A DNA stretch of 61,867 nt from DATJFH01 sp035495815. Its GTDB lineage: Bacteria; Acidobacteriota; Terriglobia; Bryobacterales; Bryobacteraceae. The stretch spans positions 1 to 61,867 of the forward strand of contig DATJFH010000216.1 of the NCBI GenBank assembly GCA_035495815.1. The letters run 5' to 3'. The notes below the pieces were generated by a model that was given only the letters and a program-made list of their open reading frames with translations, was not told the DNA's origin and ran no database searches. Position 1 is the first letter of the stretch, and every line of letters starts with the position of its first letter. Positions 43,527 through 52,258 of the stretch are shown here, piece by piece. The translations under genes were made by a program, and so were the position numbers.

Positions 43527-44287
43527 CACGACGCTGGGAGACAGCGTTCTGGCCGCTGCTGGTAAGCGCGGTGTTCGTCGGGCTGTGGCAGTCCGGTGTG
43601 GTGGTCAGCCATACACGCGTGTTCCCCGCCCCGGCCGCTGTGGTTCGAGGGTTCGAGGAGTTGATTCGGAAGGGTCTGCTCTTCAACTACACGAAGGACT
43701 CCCTGTACCGGGTCGGCGTCGGCTACTCGCTGGCAGTCGTGCTGGGAATTCCCACCGGTCTGCTGCTCGGCTGGTATCCGGTTGCCGCCCGGACTGTGAA
43801 CCCTCTGATCCAGATTCTCCGACCGATCAGTCCGCTGGCCTGGATACCGCTTTCCATTGTCTGGTTCGGGATCGGTGACCTGGCGGCCATGTTTCTGATC
43901 TTCCTGGCGTCATTTTTTCCGGTGGTGGTATCCACGATCAACGGAGTGCAGAACGTGCCGCCGATGTTCCGGAACGCGGGACGGAATTTCGGGCTGTCGC
44001 CGGGGGCGCTGCTGGCGCGAGTGATTTTCCCGGCCGCTCTGCCGCAGGTGCTGGTAGGGCTGCGAATCGCGCTTGGCATCGCCTGGCTGGTGGTCGTGGC
44101 CGCGGAGATGATCGCGGTGGACTCCGGACTCGGCTACCTGATCATCGATTCGCGGAACGCCGGCCAGCGCTATGACCTGGTGGTGGCGGGGATGCTGCTG
44201 ATCGGCGTCATCGGACTGATTCTCGATTTCGGGATCCGGAGAATGGAACGGTGGAAGTCCGTCCGGTGGGGGTTCAGCAATGGGTGA
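43523..44287 (+). CDS. ABC transporter permease, SsuC/TauC type (2)
   Basis: Second permease, 254 residues, strongly similar to the first over the whole core (PISPLAWIPLSIVWFGIGDL, NAGRNFGLSPGALL, GIAWLVVVAAEM). It overlaps the ATPase and the binding-protein gene by four and eight bases. Confidence 0.92.
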   Translation: MTRRWETAFWPLLVSAVFVGLWQSGVVVSHTRVFPAPAAVVRGFEELIRKGLLFNYTKDSLYRVGVGYSLAVVLGIPTGLLLGWYPVAARTVNPLIQILRPISPLAWIPLSIVWFGIGDLAAMFLIFLASFFPVVVSTINGVQNVPPMFRNAGRNFGLSPGALLARVIFPAALPQVLVGLRIALGIAWLVVVAAEMIAVDSGLGYLIIDSRNAGQRYDLVVAGMLLIGVIGLILDFGIRRMERWKSVRWGFSNG

Positions 44288-45338
44288 CGCGAGACGGATT
44301 TTACTGGGTTTGCTGCTGTGGTCGACAGTGGTATCGGCTCTCCACCTGAGCTTGAATTTCGACTGGTCGGTAGTGGTCAACGACAGACTGCCGGAGAACA
44401 AGCGAAAACTGAATGTGGCGTTTATTCCCGTAACATGCCACCTGGCTTGTCCTGTGACGGACTACATCTCCAGTAAGTCCGACAGCGGGAACCTGTTCCT
44501 GCCGCGCATGTTTCAGGGTTTTCCCGAGATCAAGGAAGCGTTGATCGCCAACAAGATGCAGGCGGCTTTCATGGTGGCCCCCATGGCGATCGCGCTGCGC
44601 TCGCAAGGGGTGCCGATCCGCATCGTTTATCTGGGCCACCGCTACGGCAGCGCGGTGGTCACGCATAAGAACGGGCCGGTGAAGACCTTTGCCGACATGA
44701 AAGGCAAGATCATCGCCGTCCCCAGCCGGTTTTCCGATGAGCGGCTCATCGTGTTTCAAGCGCTCAAGAAATACAACATGAAGTCCACCGATCTGAAGAT
44801 GGTGGAGATGGCGCCTCCGGACGTAGCCGGAGCGCTGGCTGCACGTGCGATTGACGCATTTTCGATGGGTGAGCCTTACCCATCCCAGGCGGAGATCGGC
44901 GGATTCGGCCGCGTGTTGTTTCACGCGCGCGAGTTGTGGCCCGACTTCATGTCCTGCGTGCTGGTAGTCCGTCAGGACATGATCGACCACCGGCCGGACG
45001 CCGTGCAGGTTCTGGTCGACGGTATCGCGCGTTCCGGGTTGTGGTTGGAGAAAGGCAAGCCCTACCGCGAGCATGCCGCCGATTTTACGGCGCGATTCTA
45101 TTACAATCAGGATCCGCGGCTTCTTCGCTGGGCTCTGACCAACCCGATTGACCGGGTGATGTACACGCCTCTGACCCCCCGCAAGGCTGATTTCGACCTG
45201 GTGCGCGACCTCATGATGGAAACCGGCGTTCTCGACAAGAAGATCGAGTTCGAAGAGTACACCGACGTGCGTTTCGCGGAAGGAAAAGGCCCGCGGACCG
45301 CCTGGAAATACGAACCGGGAGACGCGCGCTCGGAGTAA
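44280..45338 (+). CDS. ABC transporter substrate-binding protein, NMT1/SsuA-like
   Basis: Binding protein of 352 residues with an N-terminal membrane anchor or signal (RILLGLLLWSTVVSALHLSL). NMT1/SsuA-like segments are LNVAFIPVTCHLACPVTDY, KTFADMKGKIIAVPSRFSDE and ALAARAIDAFSMGEPYPSQA. The Cys-rich CHLACPV is like that of NrtA/CmpA-type proteins. The ligand (nitrate, sulfonate, bicarbonate or other) cannot be decided. It is the last gene of the operon, convergent with a glycosyltransferase-like gene. Confidence 0.85.
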   Translation: MGDARRILLGLLLWSTVVSALHLSLNFDWSVVVNDRLPENKRKLNVAFIPVTCHLACPVTDYISSKSDSGNLFLPRMFQGFPEIKEALIANKMQAAFMVAPMAIALRSQGVPIRIVYLGHRYGSAVVTHKNGPVKTFADMKGKIIAVPSRFSDERLIVFQALKKYNMKSTDLKMVEMAPPDVAGALAARAIDAFSMGEPYPSQAEIGGFGRVLFHARELWPDFMSCVLVVRQDMIDHRPDAVQVLVDGIARSGLWLEKGKPYREHAADFTARFYYNQDPRLLRWALTNPIDRVMYTPLTPRKADFDLVRDLMMETGVLDKKIEFEEYTDVRFAEGKGPRTAWKYEPGDARSE

Positions 45339-45360
45339 GGGCGCGACAGAGTCGCATGCG

Positions 45361-46803
45361 CTATCGGTGCGATTCGAAGATACGCAGCGCGCCCGAAGCG
45401 GACTCGAAAACCGGCTTGAATTCCAGCGCCGGCGGAGGCGCCAGGCGGGCCGGATCCCAGACCACGACATAATCGATACGCGACGGATCGAGGTGGACTC
45501 GCGGAGGGGATTCCTCCATTGCCCCGACGAGTACGCCGGGATTGTGGTCCGGCCGGAACTTCACCGGGAACAGGTCCGTCTGCGCTTCATAGTTGTCCAG
45601 ATTGACCGCGCCCCGGAGGACCGCCAGGTATCCTGACGTATGGCGCAAGGGTTCCCCGTAGAGCCGCCGCATCGGCCCCGGTCCGCGTGCTTCGTAGATC
45701 AGGGGCACGAAGACGCTGCCCGTCCTCACGTGTCCTGCGCCGGAAAGGAATTCCGCGATCAGGCGGTTCGCCTCCAGATACCAGGGCATATTCAACGCCA
45801 GAAGGGCGAGGCAAAACAAGGCGGCGCCCGCCACCAGGATTCGCCGCGCCCCGCGAGACCAATCGCGCTCCGCGATCCACGGAAGCAGGCTGAGAAAGAA
45901 GTACAGATTCAGACGCTCCAGTAGAAACATCCCCCCGAACGCCTGAGGCGGAATCGCAAAATAGAAGATCAGCAGCAGCGCCGAGAACAGAGCCGGTCCC
46001 TTGGCGGCGCAGACGATGGCAGCGCACAGCAGGAAGAGAGCGAAGGCGGTTCCGATCCACTGGTCCGGCGCGCCGTAAGAAGAGACAGCCGTGCTGAAAT
46101 GCCACAATCCGCTCCAACGCGCGGCCAGGGGCACTGCCGGACCTGCGGAGCCACCGTGCCGCCCGGCAAAAAACCAGATCGCCATTCCAGCCGACGGCGC
46201 CGCAGCCAGCGCGAGCGGCACGGCTTGACGTGGGCGCAGGATCACCATCGCCAGCAGGGCCAGTGCCCAGGAGACCACGTGGCAGCCGTACAGCACGGCC
46301 AGGATCGCCGCCAGAGCCGCAGTTTCCTTCCAGCCGGAATCGCCCTTCCGTCCGCGCCGGTACCCGAGCGCGACGAAGAACAGTGCGATGCTCAGGCAGA
46401 AGTTGTAAAAGCCATAGTGGAGCAGGCAATTGTAGAGAAACGGAAAACTGAGCACGGCGAGCGGTCCCGCTTCGGGTCGAGCCGCGCGGAAGGCGTATCG
46501 GACAGCGAGGGGCAGCGCCACGATGTAGACCGTCAGCAGCAGCTTCTCCGCGATCAGCGGGCCGGCGAGCAGCATCAGTCCGGCAAGCGCGGCATGACCG
46601 AGCCAGTTTGGCGTAGGCGCCGTGTTGATGGAAAAGTATTGGCTGAACGCCGGCGCCCCTCCGCGCAGCAGAAGCAGCAGGATGTTCGAGTTCTCCAGGT
46701 GCGAGGGACCGTCCTGCGTGGGGAAATAAGGCAGCGCCCAGACCGGGGCCAGCTGCGCCAGGAAGAACGCAGCCCATACCAGCCGTTCGGCGCCGCGCGA
46801 CAT
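45361..46803 (-). CDS. polytopic membrane protein, glycosyltransferase-like
   Basis: Protein of 480 residues with about ten membrane helices and a soluble C-terminal part (VFVPLIYEARGPGPMRRLYG). It begins MSRGAERLVWAAFFLAQLAP with FPTQDGPSHLENS after the first helix, an acidic loop typical of GT-C enzymes such as PMT/ArnT relatives. The start at 46803 overlaps the upstream gene as ATGA. A frame running back to 47574 is a shadow of that gene. Donor and acceptor are unknown. Confidence 0.7.
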   Translation of the reverse strand: MSRGAERLVWAAFFLAQLAPVWALPYFPTQDGPSHLENSNILLLLLRGGAPAFSQYFSINTAPTPNWLGHAALAGLMLLAGPLIAEKLLLTVYIVALPLAVRYAFRAARPEAGPLAVLSFPFLYNCLLHYGFYNFCLSIALFFVALGYRRGRKGDSGWKETAALAAILAVLYGCHVVSWALALLAMVILRPRQAVPLALAAAPSAGMAIWFFAGRHGGSAGPAVPLAARWSGLWHFSTAVSSYGAPDQWIGTAFALFLLCAAIVCAAKGPALFSALLLIFYFAIPPQAFGGMFLLERLNLYFFLSLLPWIAERDWSRGARRILVAGAALFCLALLALNMPWYLEANRLIAEFLSGAGHVRTGSVFVPLIYEARGPGPMRRLYGEPLRHTSGYLAVLRGAVNLDNYEAQTDLFPVKFRPDHNPGVLVGAMEESPPRVHLDPSRIDYVVVWDPARLAPPPALEFKPVFESASGALRIFESHR

Positions 46804-48455
46804 CACGGGAGTCCCGGCTTCCTGAGATCGAATAACGCGATCGAATAGCCCACGTTTCCGATCGGCCTCATCTCGCGCAGCCAGGCGTACTCGCCGGGTC
46901 TGAGATAGACGTCGTGCAGCAGCGTAACGCTGATCGCCCCGATGCAGTCCAGCCTCGCGCGCTTTTCGGCTTCCCAGGTCGCGGGCAGCGAGTTCTGTGG
47001 AAGGCCGTACAACTTGGGGTACCCCATTCCGAAGTATTGGACACAGACCGGTGGGCTTCCGTGCTCGTCGAGCCAGCGCCTGAGGTTCTTCAGGTCCTGC
47101 CCCCAGTCGATGTTGGAATCGAGTAGGTAACGGGCGCCGTGCGAGGGGCCGCCGGAGGGGAAGTTGAAGAACGCCAGATAGTGCGGGTAGATTGCGGCGC
47201 TTTCGGCCACTTCGATCAGAACAGCGGCGGCCAGCAGGACGGGCAGGGCTTGGCGGAATTTGGGCCACGGCGCATTGAAGAGGGCCGCTGCCACGAACAC
47301 GAATAGAAACGGATACACCGGCAGAATGTGCCGCAGACCGATATTGATGTGGCCGCGCATGCTCAGAAGGAAATAGGCGGCGATGGGAACCGTTAAAACG
47401 TACCAACCCGTAGGGTAGGCAGTCTTGCCTCCGGATCCGCCTGCCCGCGGGTCCGGCCGAATGAAAGGCAGCCGCGGCCAGGATTGGCCGACACAAATGA
47501 CCACCGAAAGCAGAAGCAAGAGCAGGACGGCAGTGGGGGTCTTGACCGCAAACGCCACCGGGAAGTAATACCACCAGCCTTCTTTCCGGATTTGTCCCAG
47601 CAGATAGGACGGATGCCCGTCGCGGTCATGCCGGATCACGGTCTCGAGTCCCAGCAGGTAGCTGGAACGGCCGCCGTGGGCGATCTTCATCGTTTCAGGG
47701 CCGTAGCAGACGGCGATCACCGCCAAGCCCAACCCCAGCACGGCCGAGGTGGAAATAGCCAGGCGACGCCAGGAGAATCCGGCTTGTCGATCCCGCTTCC
47801 ATCGGAGGACATACAGGATCAGAAAGATCGGGATGAGAATCAGCCCCGAAAACTTCGTCGCGGCGGCCAGGCCCAGCGCCACACCGGCGCCGGCCAGGTG
47901 CAGATTACGGCCGCTCGAAAGAAACTCGACCCAAAGGGCGACGGCGACGAACATCAGGCAGGCCACCAGCAGATCGCTGGTCACGTAATGGCCGTGGGCG
48001 ATCATGTTCGGATCGAAGGTGTACAGAAACAACGCCAGCATTGCCGGGCCCGGACCGAATCTGCGGCGTGTCCACAGCGCCAGGAACAGGCCGAAGGAGA
48101 GGGCGCAGAACAGGATGACGCAGCGCGCCGCATGGAGCATCGTTTCGGCCGGTACGCGATTGAAGTAGAGGAATATGGCCCCGAAGTACACCGTGTCGCC
48201 GTTCGACCAGCTCGGGTCCTCGACCGGCAGATGCGGCTTCAGCAGCAGAAGCGGCGCGGCTGCGAGCAATTTGGACAGCGGCGGGTGCTCCGGGTTCAAC
48301 CTGTAGTCGCCGGTGGTGAGATAACTGTACCCCGCCGCCAGGTGTACAGCTTCGTCATAGATCTGGCTTTCCCGCAGCATCGAAGAGGCCTGCGCCGCCA
48401 GCATGGCGGCCAATAAAAATACAGTGACAGGCCAGAAGATCCGCTCACCGGTCAT
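46803..48455 (-). CDS. GT39/PMT-like membrane glycosyltransferase
   Basis: Protein of 550 residues with many membrane helices. The first loop YDEAVHLAAGYSYLTTGDYR and NPEHPPLSKLLAA is the acidic catalytic-type loop of dolichyl-phosphate-mannose-protein mannosyltransferase relatives. A C-terminal globular part includes DSNIDWGQDLKNLRRW and VQYFGMGYPK, as in bacterial family-39-like proteins. It likely transfers a sugar from a lipid carrier to an envelope target. Coupled to the next membrane protein. Confidence 0.82.
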   Translation of the reverse strand: MTGERIFWPVTVFLLAAMLAAQASSMLRESQIYDEAVHLAAGYSYLTTGDYRLNPEHPPLSKLLAAAPLLLLKPHLPVEDPSWSNGDTVYFGAIFLYFNRVPAETMLHAARCVILFCALSFGLFLALWTRRRFGPGPAMLALFLYTFDPNMIAHGHYVTSDLLVACLMFVAVALWVEFLSSGRNLHLAGAGVALGLAAATKFSGLILIPIFLILYVLRWKRDRQAGFSWRRLAISTSAVLGLGLAVIAVCYGPETMKIAHGGRSSYLLGLETVIRHDRDGHPSYLLGQIRKEGWWYYFPVAFAVKTPTAVLLLLLLSVVICVGQSWPRLPFIRPDPRAGGSGGKTAYPTGWYVLTVPIAAYFLLSMRGHINIGLRHILPVYPFLFVFVAAALFNAPWPKFRQALPVLLAAAVLIEVAESAAIYPHYLAFFNFPSGGPSHGARYLLDSNIDWGQDLKNLRRWLDEHGSPPVCVQYFGMGYPKLYGLPQNSLPATWEAEKRARLDCIGAISVTLLHDVYLRPGEYAWLREMRPIGNVGYSIALFDLRKPGLP

Positions 48456-48614
48456 GAGGAAGCTTTCATTATCCGCGATGATCCATGGCGCCCTTCGTAC
48501 AGGAGCGTGAATTTTATACCTTGTCTCCCACGGTTCCGGACCATGGAAGTAGACGTAGGGTTGGCGCCCTGAATGCTGTCACCGTGCGCAGTAGGCCGTA
48601 CGAGAGCCAACGCC

Positions 48615-51614
48615 ATGCGTCCGGTTTCCTTGGGATTGACGGTTACTGCCTGGGTTCTCTTCCTATCTCCCGGCGCCATCGCGCAAGTGGATGGAGTAAT
48701 AGGGAAGCGCATCGTTGACATCCAATTCACCCCCGCTCAAATCCTGGATCCCGCGGACCTGGCGATAGCAGTGCCCATGAAGAAGGGCGATCCACTGCGG
48801 ACGGAGGATGTGGCCGCCGCCCTTGACGCGTTGTTCGCGACAGGAAGGTTCGAGGATCTGGTGGTGGAAGCCGAGCCTTCCGGGGATGGCGTCGTCGTCA
48901 GGTTCGTTACGAAGAATACGTGGTTCGTCGGAGGCGTCTCGGTCGATGGCAAGGTAGCCATCCCGCCGAGCCGGGGTCAACTGGGCAGCGCGGCGCAGCT
49001 CAGACTCGGCGCCCCTTTCCAGGAAGAGGACGTGACGAAGGCCGTCGACAGCATGAAACATCTCCTGGATTCCAACGGACTGTACGAAGCGGAAATCAAA
49101 CCCTCGGTCGAGCGTGACGACAAATTCCAACACGTGTTTATCTCGTTTACCGTGAAGCAGGGCAAGCGGGCGAAATACGAAAAGCCGGTCGTGGAGGGGG
49201 CCTGCGGCCTTTCGGACGGCACGATCCTGCGAGCCACCGGCTGGCGCATTCCGATCATCCACCGTTGGCGCCGGGTAACCGATTCGCTCACGCGAAAAGG
49301 CGTGCAAGGTCTCCTTGGCAAATACCAGAAGGACGATCGTCTCAAGGCTACTGTCGAGCTGAAGAAGCTCGATTATGACGCCAGCCGCCGGCGGGTCCGT
49401 CCCAACCTGAGTGTGGATCCGGGTCCGAAAGTGGAAATAAAAGCCGTCGAGGCAAACGTCTCCAAGCGGACGCTCAAGCGCTATGTTCCCGTGTATCAGG
49501 AGCGCGCCGTCGATAACGACCTGCTCGTGGAAGGCAGGCGTAATTTGAGTGAATACTTTCAGAGCAAGGGTTACTACGATGTGGACGTCGACTTCCGCGT
49601 CCTGCCGGCGCAAGCCGATCACGAGACCATCGAGTACGTAATCTCCCAGGGACCGCGCTCGAAGATCGTCCACCTGGCGATTTCGGGTAACAAATACTTC
49701 ACCGAAGACACGATCCGCGAGCGGATGTTCATGGAGCCCGCGACATTCAATCTGCGGCGCGGGCGCTACAGTGAAGCATTCCGGAGGAAGGACGAGGAGA
49801 ACATCATTAATTTATACAAGTCGAACGGATTCCGTGACGTGAAAGTGACCACGCTCGTGGACCGCAGCTACAAAGGCAGAGCCGGACGGATGGCGGTCAC
49901 GGTAAGCATCGAGGAGGGGCCTCAATGGCTGGTCGAACAGTTGACTGTGAACGGAATCCGCCAGGTGGACCGCGACGAGCTGGTTTCAGGATTGGCGTCC
50001 GCGCGCGGGCAGCCCTTCTCCGAAGTGAATCTCGCCGGCGATCGTAGTCAGACACTCACGTATTACTACGAGCGAGGGTTCCCCGCGGCCGATTTCAAAG
50101 CCGAATGGACGCCCGCCGGAACTCCGCACCGCGCCAACGTCGTATATACCATAACGGAGGGTGAACGCCGATTTGTGCGCGGCGTTGTCACCACGGGATT
50201 GTCCACGACCCGGCAGCGGCTGGTGAACAGGAGAATCACGCTGCACGCCGGCGATCCGCTTTCTCCGGTGGAACAGGCCGAAATTCAGAGGCGGTTCTAC
50301 GACCTGGGTATTTTCGCCCGTGTCGACACGGCGATTGAGAATCCGGATGGTGAGACCGATCACAAGTACGTCCTCTACAATTTCGAGGAAGCGAACCGTT
50401 ACACGGTGGCCCTCGGCGCCGGCGCTCAATTGGGGCGCTTCGGCACGCCGAACACGGCAGATCTTTCGTCGGCTGGGGGAGCGACGGGCTTCAGTCCGCA
50501 GGTTTCCTTCGATGTCAGCCGGCTGAACTTCCTGGGCATCGGGCATACGGTGACACTGCGGGGCCTATACTCCAACATCGATAAGCGCGGCTCGCTGAGC
50601 TATCTCGCGCCCCGTTTTCAGAACATCGAAGGGCGCAATATTACATTCTCGGCTCTGTACGAAAACTCTCTGAATGTCCGTACCTTCGCTTCCAGACGGG
50701 CAGAGGCCTCCATTCAGATTTCACAGAGGCTTTCGAAGCCGACCACCGCTCTATTACGCTATGCGTACCGCCGGGTGAGCGTGAGCAGCGTGGTAATCCC
50801 GGTGCTGCTCATTCCGCAATTGCTCGCGCCCGCCCGGATTGGAATGGTCTCGGCCAATCTCGCCCAGGACCGGCGGGACAATCCCTCCGATCCGCACCGC
50901 GGGATCTACAACACAGTAGACGTCGGACTCGCCGGCAGGTTCTTCGGCTCCCAGCGGGGTTTTGGCCGCGTACTCGGCCGCAACGCCACCTACCACAAGG
51001 TGCGGCGGAACACGACCCTGGCAAGGCAGACGCAGCTCGGCCTGATCACCCCGTTCTCCGCGCCGAACGGGCTTACCGAACAGCAGTCCGTTCCCCTGCC
51101 GGAACGGTTTTTCGGAGGCGGGGCGGATTCCCTGCGGGCATTCCCGTTCAACCAGGCAGGGCCCCGCGATATCGGCGCGCCGGTTGTTCCGGGCGGACCG
51201 GCTTCGTCGCCCACCGGCTTTCCTCTGGGCGGGAACGCTCTTTTGTTCAACAACGTCGAGCTGCGATTTCCATTTATCGGCGAAAACATTCAGGGCGTGC
51301 TCTTCCATGACATGGGGAACGTCTTCAGCACGCTGAGCAAGATCTCTTTCCGCTTCAAACAAAGGAACCTCGAGGACTTCGATTACATGGCGCATGCGGT
51401 CGGCTTCGGTATCCGGTATCGCACTCCGATCGGGCCGATTCGCGGAGATCTTGCCTACAGCATCAATCCCCCGGCTTTCATCGGCTTCAAGGGAACACCC
51501 GAGCAGCTTCTGCAATGCAATCCCAATGCTCCCGTGGCGATCGGTGTCTGCCAGGGAGTGAGGCAAAGCGTAAGCCATTTTCAATTTTTCTTTTCGATAG
51601 GACAGACATTCTGA
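48615..51614 (+). CDS. Omp85-family assembly protein (BamA/TamA-like)
   Basis: Outer-membrane protein of 999 residues. A signal peptide (RPVSLGLTVTAWVLFLSPG) is followed by about 565 residues of POTRA-like repeats (for example GKRIVDIQFTPAQILDPADL, LAISGNKYFTEDTIRERM, EQLTVNGIRQVDRDELVSGL) and a barrel from about residue 596 with FFGGGADSLRAFPFNQ, the Omp85 loop-6-like segment, ending in FFFSIGQTF. There is room for about seven POTRA domains, more than the five of BamA or three of TamA. The ATG at 48615 is chosen for the signal peptide. Together with the downstream genes it looks like an envelope translocation/assembly module. Confidence 0.9.
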   Translation: MRPVSLGLTVTAWVLFLSPGAIAQVDGVIGKRIVDIQFTPAQILDPADLAIAVPMKKGDPLRTEDVAAALDALFATGRFEDLVVEAEPSGDGVVVRFVTKNTWFVGGVSVDGKVAIPPSRGQLGSAAQLRLGAPFQEEDVTKAVDSMKHLLDSNGLYEAEIKPSVERDDKFQHVFISFTVKQGKRAKYEKPVVEGACGLSDGTILRATGWRIPIIHRWRRVTDSLTRKGVQGLLGKYQKDDRLKATVELKKLDYDASRRRVRPNLSVDPGPKVEIKAVEANVSKRTLKRYVPVYQERAVDNDLLVEGRRNLSEYFQSKGYYDVDVDFRVLPAQADHETIEYVISQGPRSKIVHLAISGNKYFTEDTIRERMFMEPATFNLRRGRYSEAFRRKDEENIINLYKSNGFRDVKVTTLVDRSYKGRAGRMAVTVSIEEGPQWLVEQLTVNGIRQVDRDELVSGLASARGQPFSEVNLAGDRSQTLTYYYERGFPAADFKAEWTPAGTPHRANVVYTITEGERRFVRGVVTTGLSTTRQRLVNRRITLHAGDPLSPVEQAEIQRRFYDLGIFARVDTAIENPDGETDHKYVLYNFEEANRYTVALGAGAQLGRFGTPNTADLSSAGGATGFSPQVSFDVSRLNFLGIGHTVTLRGLYSNIDKRGSLSYLAPRFQNIEGRNITFSALYENSLNVRTFASRRAEASIQISQRLSKPTTALLRYAYRRVSVSSVVIPVLLIPQLLAPARIGMVSANLAQDRRDNPSDPHRGIYNTVDVGLAGRFFGSQRGFGRVLGRNATYHKVRRNTTLARQTQLGLITPFSAPNGLTEQQSVPLPERFFGGGADSLRAFPFNQAGPRDIGAPVVPGGPASSPTGFPLGGNALLFNNVELRFPFIGENIQGVLFHDMGNVFSTLSKISFRFKQRNLEDFDYMAHAVGFGIRYRTPIGPIRGDLAYSINPPAFIGFKGTPEQLLQCNPNAPVAIGVCQGVRQSVSHFQFFFSIGQTF

Positions 51615-52258
51615 TGCTGCCTCGAATCACACTGCTGTTCGGTCTAACCAGCGCATTGCACGGGGCAACCGTGGTGGACCGCCTGGCCGTGGTTGTAAAC
51701 AGGAATGTCATCAAGGCGAGCGACATCGACCGGGACCTGCGAGTGACTGAATTCCTGAACGGTGAGGCCGCTGACTTCAGTTCCGCGGCGCGGCGCAAAG
51801 CCGCCGAACGCCTGATCGAACAGATCCTGCTTCGGCAGGAGATCTCGAGCGGCGGTTTCAGGCGGGCCTCCGCCGAGGAAGCCTCGGCGCTGCTGAACCG
51901 GATTCGGCAGGACCGTTTCGGCGGGTCGCAAGCCCGGATGCGCGCCGAACTCGCGAAATTCCGGCTGACGGAAGACGCTCTTCGGGAGCAGTTGCAGTGG
52001 CAACTCACCGTGCTGCGCTTCATCGACCAGCGTTTTCGCAGCGGCGTGCTGGTGACCGACGAGGAGGTGCGCGCTTACTACGATCAACATAAGGCGGATC
52101 TCGAGCGCCAGTACCCGCGCGACAATCGCTTCGAGACGCTCGCCCCGAAGATCCGAGCCTCGCTCGAAGGCGAGCGGGTGAACCAGAACTTTGCCGAGTC
52201 CATCGAACAGGCGCGTAAGCGGAGCCGCATCCGATTCCTTCAGGGGGCGTTTCAATGA
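51614..52258 (+). CDS. SurA-N-like periplasmic chaperone without PPIase domain
   Basis: Protein of 214 residues with a signal peptide (LPRITLLFGLTSALHGA). The SurA N-terminal type motif is VVDRLAVVVNRNVIKASDID, followed by helical ALLNRIRQDRF and TEDALREQLQWQLTVLRFID. No parvulin domain follows, so it is probably a chaperone only. The start shares a base with the Omp85 stop (TGATG) and its stop overlaps the TamB-like gene. Confidence 0.85.
   Translation: MLPRITLLFGLTSALHGATVVDRLAVVVNRNVIKASDIDRDLRVTEFLNGEAADFSSAARRKAAERLIEQILLRQEISSGGFRRASAEEASALLNRIRQDRFGGSQARMRAELAKFRLTEDALREQLQWQLTVLRFIDQRFRSGVLVTDEEVRAYYDQHKADLERQYPRDNRFETLAPKIRASLEGERVNQNFAESIEQARKRSRIRFLQGAFQ

Noticed and set aside
45343..45355. 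bidirectional terminator (GCGAC AGA GTCGC)
   Set aside because: Only a five-base stem with a three-base loop and no T-run on either side.
45361..47574. 737-residue fusion membrane protein
   Set aside because: The upstream part is a shadow of the GT39-like gene; the overlap at 46803 gives the natural start.
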